A stretch of DNA of 40,225 nt from Campylobacteraceae bacterium (GCA_027034975.1 JALVWQ010000031.1:1-40225); one strand, 5' to 3'; numbered from the stretch's first letter, positions 16,586 through 25,448 are shown. Numbers and translations are program-made. The notes: generated by a model from the letters alone, not told the origin.

Positions 16586-17212
16586 TTATTTAGAATATAA
16601 CTCGACGATAAAGCGCTCTTCTACTGGAATCTTAACCTCTTCTCTCTCTGGAAGTCTTGTGAAAATACCGAAAAGTTTCTCTTTATCAACATCAACCCAC
16701 TCAACAATACCAGTTTGGTTTGTTAACTCTAAAGATCTTACAATCTGAGGATTTGCTTTACTCTTTTCTCTAATTTCAATCTTCTGTCCCGGTTTTACAC
16801 GGTATGAAGGGATATCAACTCTTCTACCATCAACTAAAATGTGTCCATGGTTTACAAGTTGTCTTGCAAATGCTCTTGTTGTTGCAAATCCAAGACGGTA
16901 TACAACATTATCGAGTCTCTGCTCAAGAAGTTGAATTAATAACTCCCCTGTGTTCCCCTCTCTTCTTGCTGCCTCTTTAAAGAGTGATCTAAACTGCTTT
17001 TCACTTACACCATACATGAACTTCGCTTTTTGCTTTTCACGAAGTTGCATACCATATTCACTAATCTTTGCACGACGCTGACCGTGTTGCCCTGGAGGAT
17101 ATGGGCGTCTCTCTAAAGCACTTTTACCTGCTAATCTTCTCTCGCCCTTTAATCCTAAATCCTCACCAAGTCTTCTTTCGAGTTTCTCTCTTGGACCTCT
17201 ATATCTTGCCAT
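16586..17212 (-). CDS. rpsD: 30S ribosomal protein S4
   Basis: 208 residues, [20 protein letters not shown], with the S4 RNA-binding domain [32 protein letters not shown] (given only for position, about 98-129). It is the zinc-free form: the four N-terminal Cys of the C+ type are absent. S4 nucleates assembly of the small subunit and in gammaproteobacteria represses the alpha operon by binding a leader pseudoknot. A comparable structure occurs in the leader of this operon (18137-18278), so self-regulation is plausible here. Confidence 0.98.
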   Translation of the reverse strand: MARYRGPREKLERRLGEDLGLKGERRLAGKSALERRPYPPGQHGQRRAKISEYGMQLREKQKAKFMYGVSEKQFRSLFKEAARREGNTGELLIQLLEQRLDNVVYRLGFATTRAFARQLVNHGHILVDGRRVDIPSYRVKPGQKIEIREKSKANPQIVRSLELTNQTGIVEWVDVDKEKLFGIFTRLPEREEVKIPVEERFIVELYSK

Positions 17213-17260
17213 TTAATTACCTTTTATCAAATTCTTTATTTCGTTTACTAAATCGCTAAA

Positions 17261-17635
17261 TTATACACGACGCTTTTTAGGAGGACGACAACCATTGTGT
17301 GGTAGTGGTGTAATATCTTTAAAGAAACTTACACGAATACCCTCAACAGCACCAACACTTTTTACAGCTGTCTCTCTACCTGAACCTGGTCCTTGAACTT
17401 TAATTCCAACCTCTTTAAGACCATACTCTTTTGCTTTAGTCATAGCATCTTCAACAGCTTGCTGCGCCGCATATGGAGTAGACTTTTTACTTCCTTTGAA
17501 TCCAAGGCTTCCTGCACTGCTCCATGCGAGTACATTTCCCATCTCATCAGTTACAGTAATTACTGTGTTATTAAATGTTGCAGCGATATAAACAACGCCC
17601 TTTGCAACTTGCTTTTTAACTTTTCTTTTTGCCAT
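17261..17635 (-). CDS. rpsK: 30S ribosomal protein S11
   Basis: 124 residues starting [24 protein letters not shown], with ITDEMGN-type segment and the conserved C-terminal [12 protein letters not shown]. It binds the 16S platform. It sits between rpsM and rpsD with usual operon spacing (16 bases after rpsM). Confidence 0.98.
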   Translation of the reverse strand: MAKRKVKKQVAKGVVYIAATFNNTVITVTDEMGNVLAWSSAGSLGFKGSKKSTPYAAQQAVEDAMTKAKEYGLKEVGIKVQGPGSGRETAVKSVGAVEGIRVSFFKDITPLPHNGCRPPKKRRV

Positions 17636-17651
17636 TTGTCCCTGCTCCTAA

Positions 17652-18014
17652 TTATGCTGCACCAACAGTTTTACGCTTACCTTTTCTAGTACGCGCATTT
17701 GTTTTAGTTTTCTGACCACGAACCGGTAAACCTCTTCTGTGGCGAAGCCCACGATAGTTTCCTAAATCCATTAGTGTTTTGATATCCATCATAACTTTTT
17801 TACGAAGGTCACCCTCCACCATATAGTTATCTTGGATCTCTTTACGAATTGTAGCTGCCTCAGCATCTGTTAGCTCATGAACTCTCTTATCATAGCTAAT
17901 GCCTGTTGCATCTAAAATCTTTCTTGATGTAGTTAAACCTATACCATAGATATAAGTTAATGCATACTCCATTCTCTTACTTTTTGGTAAATCAACTCCT
18001 GCAATACGAGCCAT
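17652..18014 (-). CDS. rpsM: 30S ribosomal protein S13
   Basis: 120 residues starting [26 protein letters not shown], with the C-terminal signature [24 protein letters not shown]. It sits at the head of the small subunit and contacts tRNA. It begins two bases after the rpmJ stop, so the two are likely translated together. Confidence 0.98.
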   Translation of the reverse strand: MARIAGVDLPKSKRMEYALTYIYGIGLTTSRKILDATGISYDKRVHELTDAEAATIRKEIQDNYMVEGDLRKKVMMDIKTLMDLGNYRGLRHRRGLPVRGQKTKTNARTRKGKRKTVGAA

Positions 18015-18016
18015 AA

Positions 18017-18130
18017 TTATCCTTGTCTCTGTTTATGTTTAGGATTTTTACAAATCACTCTTACGATACCCTTGCGCTTGATTACTTTACAATCATCGCA
18101 CATCTTTTTAACCGATGGTCTTACCTTCAT
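18017..18130 (-). CDS. rpmJ: 50S ribosomal protein L36
   Basis: 37 residues, [20 protein letters not shown] followed by [17 protein letters not shown]. The zinc ligands C11, C14, C27 and H32 of the C+ form are all present. AGGAG at 18137-18141 precedes the ATG by six bases. It is the first gene of the alpha operon here; infA and secY are not adjacent, showing the operon is split from the spc operon. Confidence 0.97.
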   Translation of the reverse strand: MKVRPSVKKMCDDCKVIKRKGIVRVICKNPKHKQRQG

Positions 18131-18136
18131 AAGGCA

Positions 18137-18278
18137 CTCCTAAATTTTCTTTTACACCTAAATTTTGCGTGGAGTAGCGAGTTTTTGACATTTGTCAAAT
18201 TGCTATTCCAGCCCTTATATAGACGGTGTAAAGCTATATAAAAGCTCTTCACGCAGTCCACCAAATAGAATTTGGGGA
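18137..18278 (-). promoter_or_regulatory. structured leader with predicted pseudoknot upstream of rpmJ-rpsM
   Basis: On the minus strand an initial hairpin CCAAAT/ATTTGG (18262-18276) is followed by a 13-pair stem (18234-18246 with 18210-18222, two G-U pairs). Its 11-base loop contains UUUACACC (18225-18232), fully complementary to GGUGUAAA at 18151-18158, ten bases before the rpmJ Shine-Dalgarno. Two further stems close the fold: 18250-18254 with 18167-18171, and 18202-18209 with 18171-18178 (one mismatch) enclosing TTTGAC/GTCAAA (18184-18199). The crossing of loop and downstream strand makes a pseudoknot. Leaders of this operon are S4-bound in E. coli, so feedback control is inferred. Confidence 0.65.
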
Positions 18279-18283
18279 GATGT

Positions 18284-18289
18284 ATTATA
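18284..18289 (-). promoter_or_regulatory. -10 box of the ribosomal alpha operon
   Basis: TATAAT on the minus strand in CAGTATAATACATC. Transcription should begin near 18277, exactly where the structured leader starts. Upstream sequence is T/A-phased without a -35. Confidence 0.65.
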
Positions 18290-18416
18290 CTGAAATTTTT
18301 TTATATTAAGTTTAATTGTGTTTCTTTTTAACTCAATTTCAAAAAGTATGCTTATTTTTCCCAATTTTATATTGTAAATTTATACAAAAGTATCAATTAT
18401 TTTTATGATAACAAGC

Positions 18417-18422
18417 TATAAT
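18417..18422 (+). promoter_or_regulatory. -10 box for the rhodanese gene
   Basis: TATAAT 25 bases before the ATG at 18447. Confidence 0.45.
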
Positions 18423-18446
18423 TGCGAAAAATTTTAGGCAGATAAT

Positions 18447-18809
18447 ATGACAATCGAAGATTTAGTAAAAAAAGAGCAACTAAGCGATAGTGAACTTCAA
18501 ACGCTATTAGAAGCACGAGAACAAGGTAAAGTTGACTTTACACTCATAGATGTACGAGAACCATTTGAGTATGAGATGACACATATTGTACCAACAGATA
18601 TGCTTCTGCCAACGACTCAGTTTCAGCAGTGGTTCCCAAATATCCAAGATTTGAAAGATAAAAATATCATAATCTACTGCCGCACAGGCAACAGAAGCTA
18701 CCAAGTACAGCAATTTTTAAAGCAGCAAGGGTTTCAAACTGTTGGTAACTTGCAATATGGTATTGTAGACTACAGCGGAGAGGTAGCACAAGGGACTTTT
18801 GAGAAGTAG
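18447..18809 (+). CDS. rhodanese-like sulfurtransferase
   Basis: 120 residues, a single rhodanese domain: LIDVREPFEYEMTHI (about 33-47) and the active-site loop YCRTGNRS with nucleophile C78. There is no signal peptide, so it is cytoplasmic. It resembles the GlpE/PspE-size proteins that carry sulfane sulfur. A thioredoxin with its own promoter follows; together they may handle persulfides, though this is not proven. ATG has only a weak AGGCAG upstream. Confidence 0.9.
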   Translation: MTIEDLVKKEQLSDSELQTLLEAREQGKVDFTLIDVREPFEYEMTHIVPTDMLLPTTQFQQWFPNIQDLKDKNIIIYCRTGNRSYQVQQFLKQQGFQTVGNLQYGIVDYSGEVAQGTFEK

Positions 18810-18852
18810 CTCCTAGAAACCTAAGTTGCACTTTTTCTCCACACGTCTATGT

Positions 18853-18858
18853 TATAAT
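18853..18858 (+). promoter_or_regulatory. -10 box for the periplasmic thioredoxin gene
   Basis: TATAAT 28 bases before ATG 18886; AGAAGGATC lies between. Confidence 0.5.
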
Positions 18859-18885
18859 TGATCCAAAAGTAAAGAAGGATCATAA

Positions 18886-19248
18886 ATGAAAAAATTAGCC
18901 CTACTCTTTATTCTGACTTCATCACTCGCTTTAGCCTTCGCGGTAGGACCTAAAACTCTTAATAGAGTGGTACACTCGCATAAAGTTGTATTGGTAAAAT
19001 TTTGGGCAAGTTGGTGTGTACCCTGTTCAATTATGAAGCCCGATTTTGAAGCTGCCAAAAGAGAGTTAAAAAGAAAAAGAGTCACGGTAGCAGAGTATAA
19101 TGTAGACTTAGGTGGTGCCCCAAAGTATGGTGTCTATACAATCCCAACGCTTGTGCTCTTTGTTAATGGCAAAGCAGTAGAACAAAAGCAGGGCGTTTTA
19201 GATAAAGACTCTATCGTGATGTGGGTCGATAGTTATCTCCAAAAATAG
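18886..19248 (+). CDS. exported thioredoxin-family protein
   Basis: 120 residues: signal peptide MKKLALLFILTSSLALAFA, then a thioredoxin fold with KFWASWCVPCSIMKPDF (C44 and C47, CVPC) and the cis-proline loop YTIPTLVLFVNG. The active site differs from the CGPC of cytoplasmic thioredoxin. It should be a periplasmic oxidoreductase, for example in cytochrome c or disulfide handling. A second such protein with CGSC is encoded at 29930-30292. Confidence 0.9.
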   Translation: MKKLALLFILTSSLALAFAVGPKTLNRVVHSHKVVLVKFWASWCVPCSIMKPDFEAAKRELKRKRVTVAEYNVDLGGAPKYGVYTIPTLVLFVNGKAVEQKQGVLDKDSIVMWVDSYLQK

Positions 19249-19280
19249 GCTCTACATAATAGAGTATACTCTCTTTATGG

Positions 19281-19683
19281 TTAACGCTTAAAGGTATGGA
19301 AGAGACTATATCCCACCTCTTTAGCAACTGTTCCGTAGTAATAATTTTTAAGCACTAAATGCCCACTCTTATCAAAAGCATACTCTACACTTTGTAGCTT
19401 TGCATCTTTTGGAACATTGTTGCCACCTTCGATTGTAAAGTGAAGTCGATGTCTCTTACGATCTATACTATAGCTTCCCAGTAATCTTTGTAGGTTTCAA
19501 ATGGAAAAGCGGTAAAACTAAACTTTCCATCCTCTTGCAGTACCAACTCATTGAGTGCCTTGCTTCCTACCTCATCCCAGGTTCCACAGATTGTATTGTT
19601 CTTGTAGTTATTTGCATACTGCTCCATATTTGATGCACACCCTAAAAGTAGGATACCGATGCTATAATTGTTGCGACTTTCAT
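19281..19683 (-). pseudogene. frameshifted lipoprotein gene
   Basis: Reading from ATG 19683, MKVATIIAS continues after a one-base frame change as IGILLLGCASNMEQY, a lipobox with Cys, then NTICGTWDEVGSKALNELVL and FSFTAFPFETYKDYW. A second frame change near 19467 restores GSYSIDRKRHRLHFTIEGG, running to KEVGYSLFHTFKR and TAA at 19281. Each frame alone stops early. The combined product would be a lipoprotein of about 133 residues with a lipocalin- or META-like beta pattern (GTW start), family unknown. Two independent frameshifts indicate a decayed gene, unless sequencing errors caused both. Confidence 0.65.
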
Positions 19684-19734
19684 TTTAATGGCTAATTACT
19701 ATTACAACAAGAAAATGCAACACTTTTAAGTTTT

Positions 19735-19797
19735 TTAGGCAAGAATCATCTTAAGTGCTTTCTTTAGCTCATTACGATCAATAGGCTTTTGCTCTTT
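19735..19797 (-). pseudogene. relic of a response-regulator receiver domain C-terminus
   Basis: In frame before a TAA at 19735, the minus strand reads KEQKPIDRNELKKALKMILA. KPID..EL...L is the end of CheY-like receiver domains, with the conserved Lys-Pro. A stop lies immediately upstream, so no intact regulator exists. Further minus-strand fragments such as DKNLAVEEIDSLCNPILK (about 19930-19985) and SAQEIWVRFSLDK (ending 19870) are open but broken by stops and frame changes, consistent with remains of a larger sensor gene. The strip 19684-20097 contains no intact gene. Confidence 0.5.
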
Positions 19798-20097
19798 TTA
19801 TAAATTGTGACTTCTCTATAAATAGGAGAGCTTACATAGAGAGCTAATCTCTTTTTTAAACAATTTTACTTATCTAAAGAGAAGCGAACCCAAATCTCTT
19901 GAGCACTCATTCCTATATTTATACTCATTTTAGTATAGGGTTACATAGACTATCTATCTCTTCTACTGCCAAGTTTTTATCGGTTATAAATAGATCACCT
20001 CTATTAAGCAGATTACTATTTGAAAAGGAGAGTTACATTGTTAACAGTAGCAACAGTAGGTATCGTGCAAAAATTACCATAATCCTCCTCTTTTTTA

Positions 20098-20260
20098 ATC
20101 CCAAATTTTGTATTTGAATTAGTAAAGATTTGGCAAAGCTTCAAGTTTAGGGTGTTTGCAAAATTTTGAGCTTAACCAGTAGGTTAAGTGATGGATTTTA
20201 ATATACGCCCTAGATGAAATTCGCTAAAGGTTATTAATCTCTAATACAAAATTTGGGTTA
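20098..20260. repeat. dispersed palindromic-ended element, copy A (long form)
   Basis: Begins CCCAAATTTTG, ends CAAAATTTGGGTTAA. Internally it shares GAATTAGTAAAGATTTGGCAAA and GAGCTTAACC..AGGTTAA..TGATGGATTTT with the copy at 38148-38342 (short matches quoted), and CTAAAGGTT.TTAATCTCTAAT with all long copies. Non-coding; located among gene relics, before the end of the T2SS operon. Confidence 0.7.
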
Positions 20261-20324
20261 ATACTCAATCTCTTTAATATATAAAAAATTATGCTTATCG
20301 ATATAGGGAGTGATTAACACTCTA

Positions 20325-20984
20325 TTAACGCCCTTCTACTTCGACTTCTGGTAGCATTTCTGTTTCGCCTTCAATCGGTGAAGTAGTGTTCTTTTCACCT
20401 GTTTTCTTTGGAGGGGTCTTCTTTTTTGGTGGAGCTTTTTTCTTTGGTTTTTTCTTAGGTTTCGGTTTTGGTGGAATTTTTATCCCCTGTAGCAAAAAAG
20501 CATAAGGCTCTTTTTTATTCACTTGTCCAATTGTAACTAAAATCTTATCTTTCTTGCGTGTTATATCAAAGAGATTTACCCCCTTAAAGATCTTATCAAC
20601 CTCTACATTTTGTTCTAATCCAATAGGGAGTCTATAGCCATTTCCCTCTATTCGAATAAGGGTATCGCCATCTTTTAAGACAAGCCAGCACACCTTTGCA
20701 ACCCCAAGCTCATAGAGAGAGTTCCGCGTCGACTCCATACAGAGCCTATCTCGCTCTCCCTTTTTAAGTGTAATATTTCCATCACTATGGAGTATATCGT
20801 TATAGAGTACCATTACTGCACGATCATAATCGACACTTCTTTCGAGGTTCTCTTTTACATTGTAAACAGAGCGGCGTTGCGTATCGAGTACACCATAGAG
20901 TCCAATAAGTACAATGGTAAGCAAAACAGTAGATATAAGCACCTCAATAAGGGTAAAAGCTTCTCTATTTTGCTTTAATTGCAT
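20325..20984 (-). CDS. type II secretion pseudopilin (GspJ-like) with Lys/Pro-rich tail
   Basis: About 219 residues. MQLKQNREA is a short positively charged leader, followed by the methylation motif FTLIEVLIST and a hydrophobic helix, so a prepilin peptidase should cut between Ala and Phe. The middle has KVCWLVLKDGDTLIRIEGNGY, the GspJ-like strand pattern. The last 60 residues start PPKPKPKKKPKKK and alternate Pro and Lys, a basic flexible tail not usual for GspJ. I place the start at ATG 20984; ATG 21008, which overlaps the gspE stop, would give an eight-residue longer leader. It is the last gene of the minus-strand T2SS operon. Confidence 0.75.
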   Translation of the reverse strand: MQLKQNREAFTLIEVLISTVLLTIVLIGLYGVLDTQRRSVYNVKENLERSVDYDRAVMVLYNDILHSDGNITLKKGERDRLCMESTRNSLYELGVAKVCWLVLKDGDTLIRIEGNGYRLPIGLEQNVEVDKIFKGVNLFDITRKKDKILVTIGQVNKKEPYAFLLQGIKIPPKPKPKKKPKKKAPPKKKTPPKKTGEKNTTSPIEGETEMLPEVEVEGR

Positions 20985-21000
20985 CTCTATATCTCTAGCT

Positions 21001-22515
21001 CTACTCATCCATAATACCGACACGAAGCGCCTCTTCGTAGCTTGTTGTACCCTTTATCATCATATCCTTGAGCTTATCTGAGATTGTCTTCATCCCTTGA
21101 CTTTTCATAATTTGACGAATCTCATGGTCATTAAGCCCCTTCTTCATCATCTCTTTTACTTCTGGGTTCATTGTAAAGAGTTCACCAACAGCTTGTCTTC
21201 CGCTATAACCTGTAAAATCACACTTTCGACACCCTACTGCTTTATAATAGACACTCTTTTCATCTAAATTAAGCTCTTCTAGTACCGGTTTTGGTAGCAT
21301 TGTCGGCACTTTACAGTGTGGGCAGAGCTTCCGCACAAGCCGCTGTGCAAGTACACCAATAAGCGTAGAGCTCAAGAGATAATCTTCGATTCCCATATCC
21401 ATAAGACGCGTCAATGAGGAGGTTGCATCGTTAGTGTGGAGTGTTGAGAGTAGCAAGTGCCCTGTAAGTGCTGCTTGGATTGCAATTTGTGCTGTTTCGC
21501 TATCTCGAATCTCCCCAACCATAACAACATCTGGGTCTTGCCGCAAAATCGAACGCAGTCCAGCTGCAAAGGTAAGCCCTACCTTATCGTTTACTTGAAT
21601 TTGATTCACATGATCTGCATTGTACTCTACTGGATCTTCTACTGTAATAATATTCTTATCTGGCGAAGCGATATGCTGCAAGAAAGAGTGGAGTGTTGTC
21701 GATTTACCAGAACCTGTTGGACCAGTAACCAAAATCATCCCGTGAGAATGGTTTAAGAGCTTATAGAATGCCTCTGTGGTATCTTTTGCAAAACCTAGCT
21801 CCTCAAGTGTAGGAATCGACTCACTCTGCATCAAGATACGCATAACAACTCGCTCACCATGGTAGGTTGGAAGCACAGAGACCCTGATATCGAGCGTCTT
21901 ACCAGAGATAGCCACTTGTGTTCGACCATCTTGCGGTATTCGTTTCTCAGATATATCAAGATTTGAGATTACCTTAATACGGTTAATAACAAGGGTTGTA
22001 ACACTCTTCTCTAAATCAAGATGCTTCTTGAGTGCCCCATCGATACGGAAACGAACCTCTCCTTTTCGCTCATGCACTTCGATATGGATATCACTCGCCC
22101 CTTTTTTAATCGCTTGGAAAAAGAGAGAGTTTACAAGCTTAATAATTGGCGCAGACTCTTCAGAACTCAAGAGGTTTTGGGAGTTTTGGATAAACTCTAA
22201 GAGTTCACTCTCAGCCTCAATAAGCTCTTCTGAAGCGTTTGATTGCATCTTCTCAAACTCATTGCTAGTTTGAATCTCCATAAACTTATGGCGAAGCCGC
22301 TCAAAGCTCTCGCTATCGAGCATATAGGTTTTATAGCTATTGCCAATTCTTGCTTTATGGTTGAGTGCTGCTGAGAGATGCTCTTTGCTCACTATTGCAG
22401 CCTTCTCCTTCCCTATTGAGGCAAAAAGAAGATTGCTTTTAAGGGCAGCTGCGTAGTCTATCCCCTCTTCAACAAGAGGTTCTAGATTGACATGCTCTAA
22501 AACTGGGATCTGCAT
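21001..22515 (-). CDS. gspE: type II secretion ATPase GspE
   Basis: 504 residues. The secretion ATPase core has Walker A GPTGSGKS at 265-272, an Asp-box TVEDPVEY (291-298), Walker B DPDVVMVGEIRD (about 327-338) and the His box THTND-like STLHTNDATS. A zinc tetra-Cys motif, C398/C401 and C429/C432, is the GspE/PilB signature. It powers pseudopilus assembly from the cytoplasmic face, anchored by GspL. I chose ATG 22515, with AAGGAG at ideal spacing; in-frame GTG at 22521 lies in that Shine-Dalgarno. It comes 13 bases after gspD. Confidence 0.95.
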   Translation of the reverse strand: MQIPVLEHVNLEPLVEEGIDYAAALKSNLLFASIGKEKAAIVSKEHLSAALNHKARIGNSYKTYMLDSESFERLRHKFMEIQTSNEFEKMQSNASEELIEAESELLEFIQNSQNLLSSEESAPIIKLVNSLFFQAIKKGASDIHIEVHERKGEVRFRIDGALKKHLDLEKSVTTLVINRIKVISNLDISEKRIPQDGRTQVAISGKTLDIRVSVLPTYHGERVVMRILMQSESIPTLEELGFAKDTTEAFYKLLNHSHGMILVTGPTGSGKSTTLHSFLQHIASPDKNIITVEDPVEYNADHVNQIQVNDKVGLTFAAGLRSILRQDPDVVMVGEIRDSETAQIAIQAALTGHLLLSTLHTNDATSSLTRLMDMGIEDYLLSSTLIGVLAQRLVRKLCPHCKVPTMLPKPVLEELNLDEKSVYYKAVGCRKCDFTGYSGRQAVGELFTMNPEVKEMMKKGLNDHEIRQIMKSQGMKTISDKLKDMMIKGTTSYEEALRVGIMDE

Positions 22516-22528
22516 CAACACTCCTTTA

Positions 22529-24544
22529 TTAACGTACTCTTAGAGCATCTAAAGGATCTCTTACAGTGGCTGGTCTTGTAGGGGCTGGAGCAAGATTTTT
22601 TACACTGCTATTATCTATCGTATAACTCTCTCCATCTTTGTAGACACCTGCTCTTTTTGCCAATTTTTGACGAATAAACCTACTGTAGCGAGCTTGAATA
22701 CTATCTAACTCACTTAAGAACTCTCTTAATTTTGTTAAATCCCTACTATTTCGTACAATATATGGTGTTAGATAGATAACAACATTGATTTTACTCTCAC
22801 TATAACCTGTTGATGTAAAGAGTGCTCCCAAAATTGGAATATCTCCCAGAACTGGAATTTTGCTTACTGTTTTTCCTCCACTACTCTTCATCAATCCACC
22901 CAAGATTACTGTTTGTCCATGATTCACAATAGCATTTGTCATCACTTTTCGTTTAGTAGTTGTTGGTCTATCAGCTGCTGCAGATGAACCCGGAACAATA
23001 TCTTCCAAAACAGCTTCAACTTTAAGTGTTACTTTATTGTTACTCGAGAGTCTTGGTGTTACTTTGAGTGAAATACCAATATCCTCTCTACTATACTTAT
23101 TTCGAACAACTGCATCTTTTGTATCCCCAACAGAAGAGCTTACCAAAATAGATCTCGTCTCCCCTACATAGATCTCAGCCTCTTGATTATTTGTACACAG
23201 AACCGATGGCTCACTTAGAGTATGTGCTGCTCCCTCTTGTTGTAAAAGATCCATCTTAATCCCCAAAGCAAATAGCTCTTTAATTGAAGAGCTAAAACTA
23301 AATGGATTGCTCGTTGTTGTTGTTCCATCGCTATTTGTTGTCGAATTACTCAAGAAACCTAAGAGACTTCTACTTACCATAAGTGATGGTGCACCCATAT
23401 TTCCAGCTAAACTAAAGAGTCCTTTTGTAGTAATCTTACCACCTTCAAAGCCATACTTAAGGCCAACATTTTTCGCTTTTCTTGTATTAATCTCAACAAT
23501 CTTAGCTTTTACATAAACTTGTGGTTTTGCAACATCAATTCGACGAATAACGGCACGGATATTCTTTATTTGATCAGGTGTTGCTAAGACAATAAGAGCA
23601 TTTCTCTCTTTATCTCCAACAACCATCGCTTTAGCATTTTTCTGACCACTCTTCTTAGCCTTTGCAGCCTTGATTGGATTATTAACAGGCATATTGTTCA
23701 TTTGTGCAACAAGTTTTCCTAAAATCTTCTCCATCTCTTCAACATTTGAGTTCTGCAATGGAATAACATACATCTTCTGCTCCACAGACTCTCCCGCAAC
23801 ATCGAGTCGTACAATATATCGTAAGAGTTTATCTACATTCTCTTTTTTTCCAACTAAGATGAGTGCATTTGTTGTCTCATCCTTTAAAACTCCTACCTTC
23901 TCACTACTAATTGTTTGTGGAAAGAGTAACTTTGCCATATTCTTTACATTTGGAAAAACATCTTTTACTGCTGCTCTCTTAAGCTTTATAATAGTTGTCC
24001 CTTTTCGAGCATTTGACTCTATCTCCTCTATAAGACTCTTAATAGTCTTTAACTGCTCAGGATAGGCAGTAACTGCAATCATATTATTTGCTTTAAACGA
24101 GATAACTTTACTATTTCTACCAAGGAGCGGCTTTATCTTTGCCCGAATAACAGCAGCGTTAGAGTATTTTAGAGGAAAGAGTACGGTCTGCATCAATTTC
24201 GCACTTGAGACCTTTTTACTTACTTTCAAACCAGAACTTGCAGCATCACTTGCTTTAACAACCTCTAAAAAGTCTCCATGATCTATAAGTGCATACCCTT
24301 TACTTGCTAAAATAGAGTTTGCCAAAGAGAAGAGGGAGCTCTTTTTAATCTTCTTGGTGGCAACAAAATCTACCTTTCCATTGAGAGAGCCATTAATTAA
24401 GACATTCTTTCCTGTAATCTTCCCAACCAATTTTACAAATTGGTTCATATCCATATTGTTAAATTGAGCCTCTATCATCTCTTCCGCACTCGCAGTAGCA
24501 AATGATAGTAACACTATAAGTAATATATTTTTAACGAACTTCAT
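22529..24544 (-). CDS. gspD: type II secretion secretin GspD
   Basis: 671 residues with signal peptide MKFVKNILLIVLLSFATASA. N0 and N-domains follow: FVKLVGKITGKNVLI, then repeated N1-N3 units (for example NVEEMEKILGKLVAQM and ALIVLATPDQIKNIRAVIRRID). The C-terminal secretin domain includes the VPGSS...R..T.. and NHGQTVILGGLMKSS...IPVLGDIPILGALF signature (position about 545-600). It forms the outer-membrane channel. No lipobox and no obvious pilotin are seen. Overlap with gspC and short gap to gspE show operon coupling. Confidence 0.95.
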   Translation of the reverse strand: MKFVKNILLIVLLSFATASAEEMIEAQFNNMDMNQFVKLVGKITGKNVLINGSLNGKVDFVATKKIKKSSLFSLANSILASKGYALIDHGDFLEVVKASDAASSGLKVSKKVSSAKLMQTVLFPLKYSNAAVIRAKIKPLLGRNSKVISFKANNMIAVTAYPEQLKTIKSLIEEIESNARKGTTIIKLKRAAVKDVFPNVKNMAKLLFPQTISSEKVGVLKDETTNALILVGKKENVDKLLRYIVRLDVAGESVEQKMYVIPLQNSNVEEMEKILGKLVAQMNNMPVNNPIKAAKAKKSGQKNAKAMVVGDKERNALIVLATPDQIKNIRAVIRRIDVAKPQVYVKAKIVEINTRKAKNVGLKYGFEGGKITTKGLFSLAGNMGAPSLMVSRSLLGFLSNSTTNSDGTTTTSNPFSFSSSIKELFALGIKMDLLQQEGAAHTLSEPSVLCTNNQEAEIYVGETRSILVSSSVGDTKDAVVRNKYSREDIGISLKVTPRLSSNNKVTLKVEAVLEDIVPGSSAAADRPTTTKRKVMTNAIVNHGQTVILGGLMKSSGGKTVSKIPVLGDIPILGALFTSTGYSESKINVVIYLTPYIVRNSRDLTKLREFLSELDSIQARYSRFIRQKLAKRAGVYKDGESYTIDNSSVKNLAPAPTRPATVRDPLDALRVR

Positions 24545-25448
24545 ACTCTAACTCCTTAATTTCATTTCCTCGTTTAATTGTAAAGGTTGCTGCAGACATT
24601 GTATCTAAGTTTCTAAAGAACTCTATTGGTACCTTTAAATTATTTAAAGGCTCACCATTGACTGCAATAATTATATCACCCTTTTGAATACCCAATTTTG
24701 AGAAATCACTTCCTTTCTTGATATAATTGACTCTAAATCCTTCTAGTTTTCCATTTACCATATATGGTACAGCATTCATATTCTTTTGAATCTGTCGTAA
24801 ATTAGTTCTATAACGATCAAAGAGATCCTTTGGTATCACTGTCGTCTCACCCTCTTTATGTGGACTTAATGTAGCTGCTTGACTTTGTGGTGACTCCACT
24901 TTTTGCTTATTCACTGCTTGCTGTGCTGGACTCGAAGGAGCAGCTGGTGGAGTACTATTACTTCTACTCTTTTGACTCTTTTTTTCATCTTTTTTATAGA
25001 TATCAAGTTGATAGCGCTTCCCATTTTTTGCAAATGTTGCTATTGTCCCCTTGAGTGAGATTAACTTATACCCCTCAAACTTCTCTCCAACTCCAAGCAC
25101 TTCAGTCTTTCCTTGGTACTCTATCACTACAAATTTCTTCTTTTTCGAATTGTAAAGCCCCTTAAAGAGAAACGACTCTATCTTCTCCGGAAGCGCTTTT
25201 TTCACTGGCTTTGGTATCTCTACAACTTTAGGGAGCTTCTTATGCACAATTGGCTTTATTACCTCTTTTTTAGATGCAAGATTATAGTGGTAGTAGAGTG
25301 GCTTTAGACTATACTCCTCTTTTACATCAACCCCCTTTTTAGGAAGAATTCGAAAATCAATAATACTCCATAGACCCTTGGCAACCACAAGCCCAAGGAG
25401 AAGAGCAACAATAGAGCCGATGATACTTTTTTTAGAATTTTGACTCAT
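24531..25448 (-). CDS. gspC: type II secretion inner-membrane protein GspC-like (PDZ)
   Basis: 305 residues from ATG 25448 (GTG 25466 would add six). One N-terminal membrane helix, a homology-region domain with SFLFKGLYNSKKKKFVVIE and VLGVGEKFEGYKLISLK, a Ser/Pro/Ala/Gln linker (about 160-200), then a C-terminal PDZ domain YIKKGSDFSKLGIQKGDIIIAVNG. This order is that of GspC, which links the inner platform to the secretin. Placed directly before gspD as expected, overlapping it by 14 bases. Confidence 0.9.
   Translation of the reverse strand: MSQNSKKSIIGSIVALLLGLVVAKGLWSIIDFRILPKKGVDVKEEYSLKPLYYHYNLASKKEVIKPIVHKKLPKVVEIPKPVKKALPEKIESFLFKGLYNSKKKKFVVIEYQGKTEVLGVGEKFEGYKLISLKGTIATFAKNGKRYQLDIYKKDEKKSQKSRSNSTPPAAPSSPAQQAVNKQKVESPQSQAATLSPHKEGETTVIPKDLFDRYRTNLRQIQKNMNAVPYMVNGKLEGFRVNYIKKGSDFSKLGIQKGDIIIAVNGEPLNNLKVPIEFFRNLDTMSAATFTIKRGNEIKELEYEVR

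Noticed and set aside
15127-18241. Many medium-length frames antisense to ribosomal genes
   Set aside because: They mirror the strongly conserved rplQ-rpmJ genes, lack ribosome binding sites and have no family features.
19899-20117. Open frame of 72 codons on the plus strand
   Set aside because: Low-complexity hydrophobic product, no Shine-Dalgarno, runs into the end of repeat copy A and lies opposite minus-strand gene relics that make better sense.
21008-21023. GTG 21023 as the start of the GspJ-like gene
   Set aside because: It would place 14 residues before the prepilin leader and lies deep in gspE; the ATG at 20984 gives a normal short basic leader.
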